Source of the DNA: Chitinophaga deserti
GTDB lineage: Bacteria; Bacteroidota; Bacteroidia; Chitinophagales; Chitinophagaceae
Assembly: GCF_003149455.1 (NCBI RefSeq)
Contig: NZ_QFFK01000009.1
Location: forward strand, 1-64,000
Direction of reading: 5' to 3'
DNA: 64,000 nucleotides
A program made the position numbers and the translations under genes. Below the pieces are notes generated by a model. That model saw only the letters and a list, made by a program, of their open reading frames with translations, did not search any database and was not told the DNA's origin. Shown here piece after piece: positions 51,144 to 60,453 of the stretch; the first letter of the stretch is position 1; every line of letters begins with the position of its first letter.

Positions 51144-52778
51144 ATGAAAAGAAGGACCCTGGTAAAAGGAGCTTTAACCGCTGTACCCTCATTATTCCTG
51201 TCTGGCGTATTCGGCCGCAGCACGCCGTTTTCGGGTATGCTGGCATACGGAATGGCCGATAAGTTTCAACCCGGCTGGGATTCCCTCGCGCAATATGAGG
51301 TGCCTGAATGGTACCGCGATGCCAAGTTTGGTCTCTGGGCCCACTGGGGGCCGCAATGCCAGCCTGAACTGGGAGACTGGTACGGCCAGAGCATGTATCA
51401 CGAAGGCAGCGCCGCTTACAAATACCACTGCGAAAAGTATGGTCACCCTTCTAAGTTCGGGTTCAAGGATGTAATTAACCTGTGGAAGGCAGAGAACTGG
51501 AACCCCGGCGCACTGCTGTCTTTATACAAAAACGCCGGCGCAAAATTCTTTGTAGCCATGGCTAACCATCACGATAATCTTGACCTCTATCCCAATAAAT
51601 ACCAAAGCTGGAACTCTACACGGGTGGGGCCCCGTAAGGATATAATAGGCGGATGGGCTAAAGCCGCGAAAGCAAACGGGATGCCGTTTGGCGTGAGCGT
51701 GCATGCCTCTCATGCATGGACGTGGTTTGAAGCCGCTCAGAAAGCTGATAAGGCCGGTCCGCTGGCAGGCGTGCCCTACGATGGGAAGCTTACTGCGGCA
51801 GACGGGAAGGGCCAGTGGTGGGAAGGGCTTGACCCCCAGGAGCTGTATGCCCAGAACCATCCGCTGAGCGCACTGGGAGGCGATCATCTGAAGAAGTGGG
51901 ACTGGGCCGATGGGGCGGCTATTCCTTCTAAAGCCTATGCAGAGAAATTCTACAAGCGCACCCTCGCGCTGATCGATAACTACGATCCTGAACTCGTGTA
52001 TTTCGATGATTCTGTGTTGCCGTTATGGCCCGTTAGTGATGTGGGCCTGCGGATTGCCGCCCACCTCTACAACCGCAGCATCAAAAAGCACGGGAAGCTG
52101 CAAGCGGTGCTGACGGCTAAAGGACTGAACGAACAACAGCGGAAATGCATGGTTTGGGATATTGAGCGTGGCCAGAGCAATGCCATTGAACCGCTGCCCT
52201 GGCAAACCGATACCTGCATCGGCAGCTGGCACTACGACCGCCGGGTGTACGACAACGACCGCTATAAATCCGCCAAAACCGTGATCCATACCCTGTGCGA
52301 TGTGGTGAGCAAAAACGGAAACCTTATGCTGAGCGTACCGGTGCGTGGCGATGGTACCATTGATGAGAAGGAGCGCGCAATCGTGGAAGGTATTGGTGCA
52401 TGGATGCGGCTGAACGGGGAAGCCATCTATGGCACCCGGCCATGGAGCACTTTTGGGGAAGGACCGGCCATTGAAGCAGCCGCTTCCCTCGGCGCTGCCA
52501 ATTTCAATGAAGGGAAAGGGAAAGCCTTCACCGCGGAAGATATCCGGTTTACCAAAAAGCAACATACACTTTATGCCATCCTGCTGGGATGGCCGGAAGG
52601 GAATAAGACGGTGATCAAAAGTCTGGTTAATAAAGGAAGTATCTCCGAAGTACGCCTGCTGGGGCATGGTGATGCACTCACTTTCAGCCAGACTCCGGAG
52701 GGGTTGCAGGTGCAGCTGCCAGACCGGGCGCCGGGTAAAGAAGCCTTTGTATTGAGAATAGAAGGCGCCATCGTTTAA
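51144..52778 (+). CDS. Alpha-L-fucosidase, GH29
   Basis: 544 residues. It releases L-fucose from fucosides. The N-terminus MKRRTLVKGALTAVPSLFLSG looks like a twin-arginine-type export signal. The GH29 barrel is seen in WYRDAKFGLWAHWGPQCQPELGDWYGQSMY, KFFVAMANHHDNLDLYPNKYQSWNS and GVSVHASHAWTW. The nucleophile Asp is in YDPELVYFDDSVL (about 283). CDVVSKNGNLMLSVPVRGDGTID is the typical late motif, followed by a C-terminal beta domain. First gene of the fucoside-utilisation operon. Confidence 0.93.
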   Translation: MKRRTLVKGALTAVPSLFLSGVFGRSTPFSGMLAYGMADKFQPGWDSLAQYEVPEWYRDAKFGLWAHWGPQCQPELGDWYGQSMYHEGSAAYKYHCEKYGHPSKFGFKDVINLWKAENWNPGALLSLYKNAGAKFFVAMANHHDNLDLYPNKYQSWNSTRVGPRKDIIGGWAKAAKANGMPFGVSVHASHAWTWFEAAQKADKAGPLAGVPYDGKLTAADGKGQWWEGLDPQELYAQNHPLSALGGDHLKKWDWADGAAIPSKAYAEKFYKRTLALIDNYDPELVYFDDSVLPLWPVSDVGLRIAAHLYNRSIKKHGKLQAVLTAKGLNEQQRKCMVWDIERGQSNAIEPLPWQTDTCIGSWHYDRRVYDNDRYKSAKTVIHTLCDVVSKNGNLMLSVPVRGDGTIDEKERAIVEGIGAWMRLNGEAIYGTRPWSTFGEGPAIEAAASLGAANFNEGKGKAFTAEDIRFTKKQHTLYAILLGWPEGNKTVIKSLVNKGSISEVRLLGHGDALTFSQTPEGLQVQLPDRAPGKEAFVLRIEGAIV

Positions 52779-52963
52779 AAATTACTACAGGTCGGATATT
52801 TACAACAGTACGCCGGAGGTTACGGACCGGCAGGGGAAACACATGCCATTACATGAGAACATGCAATCAAAATCGATAATTCATATTCCACGGAGGTTCC
52901 GGATATACTTCCAGAGAGAAGATTCCGCTCATTTCTTATTTCAATTCATTTAAATCGTACGTT

Positions 52964-55900
52964 ATGAAAAATTACCTGCTGAGGATGATCCCTCCCGGCA
53001 TTACCATGTATGTAAAGAGATTGCGGTTCCCATTCGCCGTAATGTCTTTCTTCATTCTTGCGTCGCTCCACGTATCTGCACAGCAAACGGTGCGTGGGCG
53101 CGTAACATCTGCAGACACTGCTGTGAGCGGTGTTACCCTTCAGCTGAAAGGCACGGCTGTTGGTACACAAACCAATGCTAAAGGAGAGTTCAGCATTAAT
53201 GCACCTTCCAATGGCACGCTGCTCGTTAGCGCCATCGGCTTCGCCAGCCAGGAGGTGCAAATCGGCGGACAATCATCCCTGTCCATTGCATTACAGACTG
53301 CCGACCAGCAGCTGAACCAGATTGTGGTGGTGGGATATGGTACCCAGTCGAAGCGGAAGCTTACCAGTGCGGTGGTTACCGTTTCCGGTGAGGAGCTGAA
53401 TAAGCGCATCGCTACCAACCCCACCACGCTGCTGCAGGGGCAGCTCCCCGGCTTACAGGTGGTGCAGGGCTCAGGAGAGCCCGGCGCCGAAAATGTGAGC
53501 CTCCGCATCCGTGGTGTAAGCACATTCAGCGGTGCGGGTAACGACCCGTTGGTGATCGTAGACGGTTTGCCCGGAAGCCTCGCGGCACTGAACCCTAACG
53601 ACATTGAATCCGTAAGCCTCCTGAAAGATGCGGCTTCCGCAGCTATTTACGGCTCCCGCGGTGCTAACGGTGTAATCGTTATCAAAACCAAAAGAGGAAA
53701 AAACGGTGGCTTCTCCCTCAACTACACGTTTAACCTCGGTATTTCCAACCCTACCAGCTTACCCGATGTTGTGACCAACTCTGCCGAGTACATGCGGCTT
53801 TCCAATGAAGCATCTGCCAACTCCGGCAGGCAGCCTATTTACACACAGGCACAGATAGATCTGTATGACAACGCAACCGACCGTGTGAAGTATCCCAACC
53901 ACGACTGGCTCGGCGATCTGTTTGTGACGGCATATACCAAGAACCATTACCTCAGTCTTACCGGCGGTAAAGAAAATACCACTTACAACCTGGGCATCGG
54001 GTATACCGATCAGCCGGGAACGATGATCGGGTTCGAGTACAAGAAGTACACCGTGAACCTGGGGTTGTCATCTAAAGTAAACAAGCGCGTAACGCTGGGT
54101 ACCAACATCCAGCTGAATTACGGCAACAAGCTGAACCCGAGGCAGGGAGCGGACGACAGCTTCCTCTCCACCTTAGCGCAATCACCACTGTACCCTCCCC
54201 GGTCTCCTGACGGGCGCTGGATTAAAAGAGCTTATTCCAATGAGTCGGGTAACAAGAATATTCCTGCCATTGTAGGGGAGAACGTACGTGCCCGCAGCGA
54301 GGATTTCTATGTACAGGGCAACATTTCGCTGGATGTGGAAGTGCTCAACGGCCTCACCTGGGAAAACAGGGCCGGTGGTAACTTCGATGCATTTAAGTTC
54401 AGTGATTTCCGCCCCGTGGTACCTATGTTTTACTACAACGATATGAGCTCTGCCGGTCCGCTGGATGTGGGTAACCCGGGGTTCGATGCCAGGAGGTCGG
54501 ATAATGCTTATGGCGTTTATTACAGCCAGCTGAATTTCAAACGGTCGTTTAACGAACATTCGGTGTCTGCCCTGGCAGGTTACCAGCAGGAGTACAATAA
54601 AGCCAGCAACCTCGCGGGTTCCAGGCTGCAGTACACCACCAACTATCTGAAGGAGCTGGATGCCGGCCCTAAGCCGGGCATGACCAACAGCGGTACTTCT
54701 ACAGAATGGGCTATCCGCTCTTTCTACGGTAATCTCAATTACGATTATCAGGATAAATATCTCTTTGGTTCCAGCGTGCGGTACGATGGCACTTCGCGCC
54801 TTCCGGAAGATACCCGCTGGGGGCTGTTCTACTCCTTCTCCGCAGGATGGCGCATCTCTAAAGAATTGTTCCTGAAAGATGTTAGCTGGATAAACGATCT
54901 GAAGCTGCGCGGCTCCTGGGGTAAACTGGGTAACCAGAATATCGGTATCTATCCATATCAGGCAACACTATCCATCAGGGATTATGCCTTCGACGGCAAG
55001 GTGCAGCCCGGATACAGCTCAGGCATGATCGTAGAGCCTACTCTTACCTGGGAAACCACGCAGGTACTTGATATCGGTGCCGACCTTACGGCTTTCAACA
55101 ATAAACTGTCGGTTACTTTCGACTGGTTCAACAAAAATACATTCGACATCCTCCGGCAGGCACAAATCCCGCTCTGGCTGGGTATGGAAGCACCATTCAT
55201 CAACAATGGCTCCGTACGCAACAAAGGTGTGGAACTCGGTGTGCAGTACAGAGGCAACATCACCAGAGACCTCAGCTTCTTTGCCGGTGCCAACTTCCAG
55301 GCATATAAAAACACACTGGAGAAATATGGTAAGCGTGAGATCAACGGCAACCTGATCCGTGAAGAAGGTAAGCCGCTGGACGAATACTACCTGTATATCT
55401 GGGATGGCATTTTCCAGAGTCAGGATGAAATCGACAAGTCTCCCAAACAGCCTATTACGCCCAGTCCGGGTGATCTCAAGATCAAAGACGTGAACGGAGA
55501 TGGTAAGATCACGGATGCAGACCGTACGTATGTGCAGGGTAAATACCCATCATTCCAGTATACCCTCAACCTCGGGCTCAACTGGAAGAACTTCGACCTC
55601 AGCGCCATGCTGTATGGTTCGCAGGGGCAGAAGATATATGTGAATGGCTGGGGTGCTGAACCTTTCCGCCAGGGATCGATGCCAACCACTGACTGGCGCA
55701 ACCGCTGGACGCCCACCAATCCCACCAACAAGATGCCTAAGATCTATATGGCCGACGGCTATGCACCGGTGCAGGGCTATCCTTCCACTTACTTCCTGAA
55801 AGATGCATCGTTCCTTCGGATGAAGAACCTGCAACTGGGGTATACGCTGCCTGCGCGGCTTACCAGTAAGGCGGCCATGAAATCGATGCGGGTGTACTTT

Positions 55901-56026
55901 GCTGCAGACAATGTATTTACCATCAGCGATTATCCGGGGCTTGATCCGGAAAGGGGAGGAGATGGCTTGTATGTGACGTATCCGCAGATCCGGACATTCA
56001 CCTTCGGCGCGTCCGTACAATTCTGA
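52964..56026 (+). CDS. SusC/RagA family TonB-linked outer-membrane protein
   Basis: 1020 residues. Signal peptide to HVSAQ, a CarboxypepD_reg-like domain (about 45-120, VRGRVTSADTAVSGVTLQLKG), the TonB plug (starting NQIVVVGYGTQSKRKLTSAV, with the SusC signature SLLKDAASAAIYGSRGANGVIVIKTKRGK at about 215-245), and a long barrel ending FTFGASVQF. It imports oligosaccharide with the SusD lipoprotein encoded 25 nt downstream. Start at 52964 used; the ATG at 53006 is an alternative with a shorter signal. Confidence 0.95.
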   Translation: MKNYLLRMIPPGITMYVKRLRFPFAVMSFFILASLHVSAQQTVRGRVTSADTAVSGVTLQLKGTAVGTQTNAKGEFSINAPSNGTLLVSAIGFASQEVQIGGQSSLSIALQTADQQLNQIVVVGYGTQSKRKLTSAVVTVSGEELNKRIATNPTTLLQGQLPGLQVVQGSGEPGAENVSLRIRGVSTFSGAGNDPLVIVDGLPGSLAALNPNDIESVSLLKDAASAAIYGSRGANGVIVIKTKRGKNGGFSLNYTFNLGISNPTSLPDVVTNSAEYMRLSNEASANSGRQPIYTQAQIDLYDNATDRVKYPNHDWLGDLFVTAYTKNHYLSLTGGKENTTYNLGIGYTDQPGTMIGFEYKKYTVNLGLSSKVNKRVTLGTNIQLNYGNKLNPRQGADDSFLSTLAQSPLYPPRSPDGRWIKRAYSNESGNKNIPAIVGENVRARSEDFYVQGNISLDVEVLNGLTWENRAGGNFDAFKFSDFRPVVPMFYYNDMSSAGPLDVGNPGFDARRSDNAYGVYYSQLNFKRSFNEHSVSALAGYQQEYNKASNLAGSRLQYTTNYLKELDAGPKPGMTNSGTSTEWAIRSFYGNLNYDYQDKYLFGSSVRYDGTSRLPEDTRWGLFYSFSAGWRISKELFLKDVSWINDLKLRGSWGKLGNQNIGIYPYQATLSIRDYAFDGKVQPGYSSGMIVEPTLTWETTQVLDIGADLTAFNNKLSVTFDWFNKNTFDILRQAQIPLWLGMEAPFINNGSVRNKGVELGVQYRGNITRDLSFFAGANFQAYKNTLEKYGKREINGNLIREEGKPLDEYYLYIWDGIFQSQDEIDKSPKQPITPSPGDLKIKDVNGDGKITDADRTYVQGKYPSFQYTLNLGLNWKNFDLSAMLYGSQGQKIYVNGWGAEPFRQGSMPTTDWRNRWTPTNPTNKMPKIYMADGYAPVQGYPSTYFLKDASFLRMKNLQLGYTLPARLTSKAAMKSMRVYFAADNVFTISDYPGLDPERGGDGLYVTYPQIRTFTFGASVQF

Positions 56027-56051
56027 TTACAGGTTTATTAAATTATTTATC

Positions 56052-57542
56052 ATGAGAAAGATTATCAGCAGTCTATATATCGCAGCGGGGTGCCTGTTTA
56101 TGCTGGCCGCCTGCAAAGATCTGAATGTGTCGCCTACAGACAAGCTTCCCAGAACCATTTTCTGGAAATCGGAAGGGGATGCGGATTTCGCACTGACAGG
56201 GCTTTACAATTTCCTGTATATGCCGGGCGGCAACTGGTCGTGCTCACAGTACTATGTATTTGCATGGGATACTTATACGGATGATGCGTACAGCCAGCAC
56301 GATTACGGCGGAGGCAGAAGCGCCGGGAGTTCGGGGCTTACGCCTAATACGAAAGCTTATGTGGAAAGCTATTATACGAACAATTACAAAGCCATTGCTG
56401 CAGCCAACCACTTCCTCGCCAATGTAGACAAAGTGATCAGCGGTGATAAGCTGAAGCGTTACAAAGCGGAAGCTTACTTCCTGCGTGCCTTTAACTATTT
56501 CTGGCTGGCACAGCTTTATGGAAATGTGCCGATCGTGAAGGCTGATCCCTATACGGTAGATTATACGAGCATAATGGGGAAATCTACCCGCGAAGAGGTG
56601 CTCGCTTTTATCAGGGAAGATCTCGATATTGCCATTGCAGGGCTGCCCGATGTGGGGTATACTACCGGCCATGCGGTGAAAGGTACGGCGCAGGGATATA
56701 AAGTAAGGGTATTGCTGTTCGAGAAGAAGTATGCAGAAGCAGCCGCGCTGGCAAAGCAGATCATCGACGACAACAAATTTTTCCTGAACGATAACTATTT
56801 GGCTAACTTTTACAAGCCTGCCCAGAACAGCAGTAAGGAGATCATGTTTTCCGTGAAATATCTCCTTCCCAATATCACACATCAGGATGTGCCATTGGTA
56901 GCGCCTATGCACCGCTGGAAAGGGTATATGGGCACACAGGACCTCATCAATGAATACGAGGTGAATGACCCCCGTAAAACGATGACCTGGTTCTTCCCCG
57001 GCGATACCAAGGCGCAGGGCTGGCCTTTTACGGGAGATCTGTCTGTAGCCACACCGGGTATGGATGGTTGGATACAAGGGTATTATACACCCCGGAAATG
57101 GCTCCCTCCCGGACTGGAAGACCCTACCACGGGAACACTGGTGGATAACGATTTTGTGCTGATGCGTTTTGCCGATATCAAGCTCATGTATGCAGAAGCG
57201 CAGAACGAAGCGGTGGGTGCAGATGCATCTGTTTATAAGCAGATCAACGAAGTGCGTGCGAGAACAGGAGTGAATATGCCAGAGCTGCCTGCAGGCCTGT
57301 CGAAAGATCAGATGCGGGAAAAGATCCGTCATGAAAGAAGAGTGGAATTTGCACTGGAAGGCCTGCGTTATTTCGACCTTCGCCGCTGGGGCATAGCCAC
57401 GCAGAAATTAAATGGATTTGTATCCAACCCCCTTGCGCCGAACATTAAACTGAAATACGAAGACAAATATCAATACTGGCCCATTCCACAAACTGAAATT
57501 GACAGGAATACGCCGGCATTGAAACAAAACCCGGATTATTGA
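56052..57542 (+). CDS. RagB/SusD family surface lipoprotein
   Basis: 496 residues. Lipobox MLAAC (Cys 21), then the SusD fold: PTDKLPRTIFWKSEGDADFALTGLYN, TPR-like helices with KRYKAEAYFLRAFNYFWLAQLYGNVPIV, and the C-terminal SusD_RagB block RVEFALEGLRYFDLRRWG and YWPIPQTEIDRNTPALKQNPDY. It binds glycan on the cell surface and closes the SusC channel. Its stop overlaps the next start by one base (TGATG). Confidence 0.95.
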   Translation: MRKIISSLYIAAGCLFMLAACKDLNVSPTDKLPRTIFWKSEGDADFALTGLYNFLYMPGGNWSCSQYYVFAWDTYTDDAYSQHDYGGGRSAGSSGLTPNTKAYVESYYTNNYKAIAAANHFLANVDKVISGDKLKRYKAEAYFLRAFNYFWLAQLYGNVPIVKADPYTVDYTSIMGKSTREEVLAFIREDLDIAIAGLPDVGYTTGHAVKGTAQGYKVRVLLFEKKYAEAAALAKQIIDDNKFFLNDNYLANFYKPAQNSSKEIMFSVKYLLPNITHQDVPLVAPMHRWKGYMGTQDLINEYEVNDPRKTMTWFFPGDTKAQGWPFTGDLSVATPGMDGWIQGYYTPRKWLPPGLEDPTTGTLVDNDFVLMRFADIKLMYAEAQNEAVGADASVYKQINEVRARTGVNMPELPAGLSKDQMREKIRHERRVEFALEGLRYFDLRRWGIATQKLNGFVSNPLAPNIKLKYEDKYQYWPIPQTEIDRNTPALKQNPDY

Positions 57543-58555
57543 TGAAAACACTGACATGTACGACTCCCGGCCAGTTGAGCTATGGTGAGTCCCCGAAACC
57601 GGAACTGAAGAAAGGCCATGCAATTATCCGCATACGGCGGATAGGCATCTGCGGAACAGACCTCCATGCATTTGAAGGTACGCAACCGTTTTTCAGTTAT
57701 CCCCGGGTGCTGGGGCACGAGTTGTCCGGAGAACTGGTGGAAGCGGATGGTGCGCCGGAATTTGAAGCCGGTGAGGCCGTAACATGCATCCCTTATTTCA
57801 ACTGCGGGCAATGCATTGCCTGCCGTACCGGTAAGCCCAATTGCTGTACAAACATCGCGGTATGCGGTGTGCATACGGATGGCGGAATGGTGGAATACCT
57901 GCAGGTGCCATCTGCTTCGTTACTGCACGGCAACGGACTTTCATTTGATGCGCTGGCGCTAGTGGAGCCCCTTGCAATTGGTGCCCATGGCGTGCGGCGG
58001 GCCAATGTTCAACCCGGAGAGTTTGTGGCGGTAATAGGAGCAGGGCCCATAGGACTGGGCATCCTTGAATTTGCAAGGATAGCCGGGGCACAGGTGATCG
58101 CGGTAGATATCAACGAAGGCCGTCTTGATTTCTGTAAGAACAAACTCAACATCGCACACACCGTCAATGCTTCCAAAGAGAACGTGGCGGAGGCGCTGAA
58201 GCAGATTACCAACGGAGATTTTCCAACAGTGGTGATAGATGCTACCGGCAGCCAGCGGGCTATCAATGAAGGATTTCACTACCTCGCGCATGGCGGCCGT
58301 TATGTACTGGTAGGATTGCAAAGAGGAGAACTCATCGTGAGCCATCCAGAATTTCATAAAAGAGAATCTACTCTTATGAGCAGCCGCAACGCTACCCGGC
58401 AGGATTTTGAACATGTGATGCAGGCCATGAAGAGCGGAGCCGTAGACCCTACGAATTATATCACCCACCGGGTAAACTTCGATGAGGTTAAAGCACATTT
58501 TGCTTCCTGGATAAACCCGGCCAATGGGGTGATCAAAGCCATGATAAATTTCTGA
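57542..58555 (+). CDS. Zinc-dependent alcohol dehydrogenase family protein
   Basis: 337 residues, MDR fold. Catalytic zinc site in GICGTDLHAFEG and GHELSG; structural zinc cysteines in FNCGQCIACRTGKPNCC; NAD loop VIGAGPIGLGILEFARIAGAQVIAVDINEGRLD. It resembles sugar-acid dehydrogenases of the L-galactonate/L-gulonate 5-dehydrogenase type. In this operon it probably oxidises a fucose-derived intermediate, but the exact substrate cannot be read off. It starts one base inside the susD stop, so translation is coupled. Confidence 0.9.
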   Translation: MKTLTCTTPGQLSYGESPKPELKKGHAIIRIRRIGICGTDLHAFEGTQPFFSYPRVLGHELSGELVEADGAPEFEAGEAVTCIPYFNCGQCIACRTGKPNCCTNIAVCGVHTDGGMVEYLQVPSASLLHGNGLSFDALALVEPLAIGAHGVRRANVQPGEFVAVIGAGPIGLGILEFARIAGAQVIAVDINEGRLDFCKNKLNIAHTVNASKENVAEALKQITNGDFPTVVIDATGSQRAINEGFHYLAHGGRYVLVGLQRGELIVSHPEFHKRESTLMSSRNATRQDFEHVMQAMKSGAVDPTNYITHRVNFDEVKAHFASWINPANGVIKAMINF

Positions 58556-58583
58556 TGATGCTACTTTTTATTGTTTGTTAAAA

Positions 58584-59606
58584 ATGGATAAGACACAACT
58601 ACCCGAATGGATCTATGGTACCAGTGGCCTGGGCAATCTGTACGTGGCGATGCCTGAGGGCATCAAGATGGAGATTATTGCTGCATGTGCGCAGCATGCG
58701 CCCGGGCCACTGGTTTTTGACACTGCCGGTAAATACGGTGCAGGCCTTGCGCTGGAAGTGCTCGGTAAAGGGCTGCAGCAGGCTGGTGTACATCCCGGTG
58801 ATGTGATCATCAGTAATAAGCTGGGCTGGTTCCGCACGGCACTCACAACACCCGAACCAACTTTTGAACGGGATGTATGGAAAGAGCTGCAACATGATGC
58901 CGTACAGCGGATCAGTTACGACGGCATCCTAGCCTGTTACGAACAGGGCAACGAACTGCTGGGTAACTACCGTGCCAACTGGGTATCGGTCCATGATCCG
59001 GATGAATACCTTGCCGCTGCGAAATCACAAACAGAACGCGCGAGCCGCTTCCGGGATATCACAGGCGCCTATGCTGCATTGCAGCAACTGAAACAGGAAG
59101 GGAAAGTAACGGCTATAGGCATCGGTGCAAAAGACTGGACGGTGATACGGGAAATATGCATGGCCGTGGAGCTGGACTGGGTGATGATCGCCAACAGTAT
59201 GACCATCCACAGCCACCCCGCCGGGCTCATAGATTTTATGAACCTCCTGCATGCGCGTGGTATTCCCATCATCAATGCGGCCGTATTCAACGGCGGTTTT
59301 TTAACCGGACTGGATTACTACAATTACCAGCCCGTTTCCCCGCAAACCCATCCGCGGCTTTACCGCTGGCGGGAGAAGCTGTACCGTGTTTGCGAAACGC
59401 ATAACATCCGCCCGGATGCTGCCTGTGCAGCCTTTGGAAGGCGTGCACCGGGAGTAAAGAGCGTTGCCCTCAGCAGTACCAGTGTGCAGCGGATAGCAAA
59501 GAACGCGGAGATGGCAAAAGCAATCATTCCCCTGGCATTCTGGCAAGCCCTTGTAACTGAAAACCTGATAGACGCGGGTTTTGCAGAAGCCTTTCTTTAT
59601 GAATAG
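58584..59606 (+). CDS. Aldo/keto reductase, L-fucose (D-threo-aldose) 1-dehydrogenase type
   Basis: 340 residues. IYGTSGLGNLYVA, VFDTAGKYGAGLALEVLGKGL (catalytic Asp and Tyr), VIISNKLGWF (Lys) and WVSVHDPDEYLAAA (His) fit the aldo/keto reductase subfamily that oxidises L-fucose and related D-threo-aldoses at C1 to the lactone. That is the first oxidation step of the non-phosphorylating fucose pathway. Start at the ATG at 58584 rather than the upstream TTG. Confidence 0.88.
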   Translation: MDKTQLPEWIYGTSGLGNLYVAMPEGIKMEIIAACAQHAPGPLVFDTAGKYGAGLALEVLGKGLQQAGVHPGDVIISNKLGWFRTALTTPEPTFERDVWKELQHDAVQRISYDGILACYEQGNELLGNYRANWVSVHDPDEYLAAAKSQTERASRFRDITGAYAALQQLKQEGKVTAIGIGAKDWTVIREICMAVELDWVMIANSMTIHSHPAGLIDFMNLLHARGIPIINAAVFNGGFLTGLDYYNYQPVSPQTHPRLYRWREKLYRVCETHNIRPDAACAAFGRRAPGVKSVALSSTSVQRIAKNAEMAKAIIPLAFWQALVTENLIDAGFAEAFLYE

Positions 59607-59614
59607 TTATCATT

Positions 59615-59950
59615 ATGAAAAGACAATGTTATGCGCTGGATCTGAAGAATGATCCCGCCCTGATCGCCGAATACGAGCACTGGCATAAAGCGGAAAACGG
59701 CTGGCCCGAGATCCGTAAAAGTATCCTCGATGCCGGTGTATTGGATATGCAGATCTACCGGACCGGCAACCGGCTGTTTATGATCATGGAAACGACTGAC
59801 GATTTCCGGAGTGAAGACAAGGCCGCCCTCGATGCCGCCAATCCTAAAGTTCAGGAATGGGAACAGCTGATGTGGAAATTTCAGCAGCCGCTGCCCTGGG
59901 CTGAGGGCGATGAGAAGTGGGTAGGGATGTCTCGCATCTACCAGTTGTAA
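59615..59950 (+). CDS. L-rhamnose/L-fucose mutarotase family protein
   Basis: 111 residues, one RhaM-type domain: KRQCYALDLKNDPALIAEYEHWHKAENGWPEIRKSILDAGVLDMQIYRTGNRLFMIMETTDDF, then EWEQLMWKFQQPLP. Such enzymes interconvert anomers of 6-deoxysugars. In this operon it most likely supplies the fucose anomer needed by the aldo/keto reductase encoded 8 nt upstream. Last gene of the operon. Confidence 0.9.
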   Translation: MKRQCYALDLKNDPALIAEYEHWHKAENGWPEIRKSILDAGVLDMQIYRTGNRLFMIMETTDDFRSEDKAALDAANPKVQEWEQLMWKFQQPLPWAEGDEKWVGMSRIYQL

Positions 59951-60060
59951 ACTTGCCTGCGCCCAATTGCAAAACCGGTTTTAAGCACTTACAAGTTAGA
60001 ATGAAGATAAGATCTAGTTAACGTGAAGATATTATCTACGGGTAAATAACGGGATTTTAT

Positions 60061-60137
60061 GCACTTAACAAGCACTTATCAAGCACTCAGCAAGCACTCA
60101 GCATGCATAAATCAAGCACTCAGCAAGCACTCAGCAT
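60061..60137. repeat. 11-bp-period tandem array (GCACT core)
   Basis: Seven consecutive 11-bp units starting at 60061, 60072, 60083, 60094, 60105, 60116 and 60127, consensus GCACTCAGCAA. The last four bases vary and the 60105 unit is degenerate (GCATAAATCAA). A lone GCACTTACAAG lies upstream at 59985. Confidence 0.88.
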
Positions 60138-60147
60138 GTTTTTTATA

Positions 60148-60184
60148 ACGGAACAAACGACCCAAACTGACCCAAAACGGAACA
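60148..60184 (+). repeat. Nested repeats ACGGAACA and GACCCAAA
   Basis: ACGGAACA at 60148-60155 and 60177-60184 flank GACCCAAAC (60159-60167) and GACCCAAAAC (60169-60178), the latter two 10 bp apart. Related to the CCAAACGG elements at 48970-49002. Confidence 0.6.
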
Positions 60185-60200
60185 TTTAGCCCCTTTGACT

Positions 60201-60230
60201 TTTTGAAATAACCGGGCGGTAATACCTTTG
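60201..60230 (+). promoter_or_regulatory. Orphan promoter without a downstream gene
   Basis: TTTTG (60201-60205), 17 nt spacer, TACCTTTG (60223-60230), both exact to the Bacteroidota consensus. A transcript would start near 60237 and end at the hairpin at 60408-60440, giving an RNA of about 200 nt without an evident coding frame. Confidence 0.5.
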
Positions 60231-60407
60231 AATCGTTGTTACAGCTGTGCAGTTCACGTAACGCCCAACCGGAAGGGCACGACGTAATTGCCTGTCTCAA
60301 ATGATATTCAGATGGAAGCGCCTTTTGGAGAAGTATCGCCTTCATGTTCAAGACCCGGTTCGGGTGGGGTATAACCGGGCAGGAGGGATGAGGAATTATA
60401 CAAATGC

Positions 60408-60440
60408 AAAAGGCCGCCTCATATGATGAAGCGGCCTTTT
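60408..60440. terminator. Bidirectional terminator
   Basis: AAAAGGCCGC / GCGGCCTTTT perfect 10-bp stem with a 13-nt loop. It ends the lipoprotein transcript (minus) and could end the putative RNA from the promoter at 60201 (plus). Confidence 0.8.
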
Positions 60441-60453
60441 GCTATGCGATGCG

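Larger units (their letters stand above)
59951..60453. other. Convergent intergenic region with array, repeated elements and orphan promoter
   Basis: About 500 bases between the fucoside operon and the convergent lipoprotein gene. It holds an 11-bp-period array (60061-60137), repeated GACCCAAA and ACGGAACA elements (60148-60184), a consensus promoter (60201-60230) and the terminator at 60408-60440. Nothing between promoter and terminator looks coding on the plus strand. Confidence 0.7.

Noticed and set aside
60061..60184. Array plus elements considered as a replication origin with iterons
   Set aside because: No rep or dnaA gene, no AT-rich unwinding region and no DnaA boxes nearby.
60112..60351. 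79-codon frame on the minus strand over the array and orphan promoter
   Set aside because: It covers the repeat array and promoter elements, has no family or membrane features, and its 3' end is made of array sequence.
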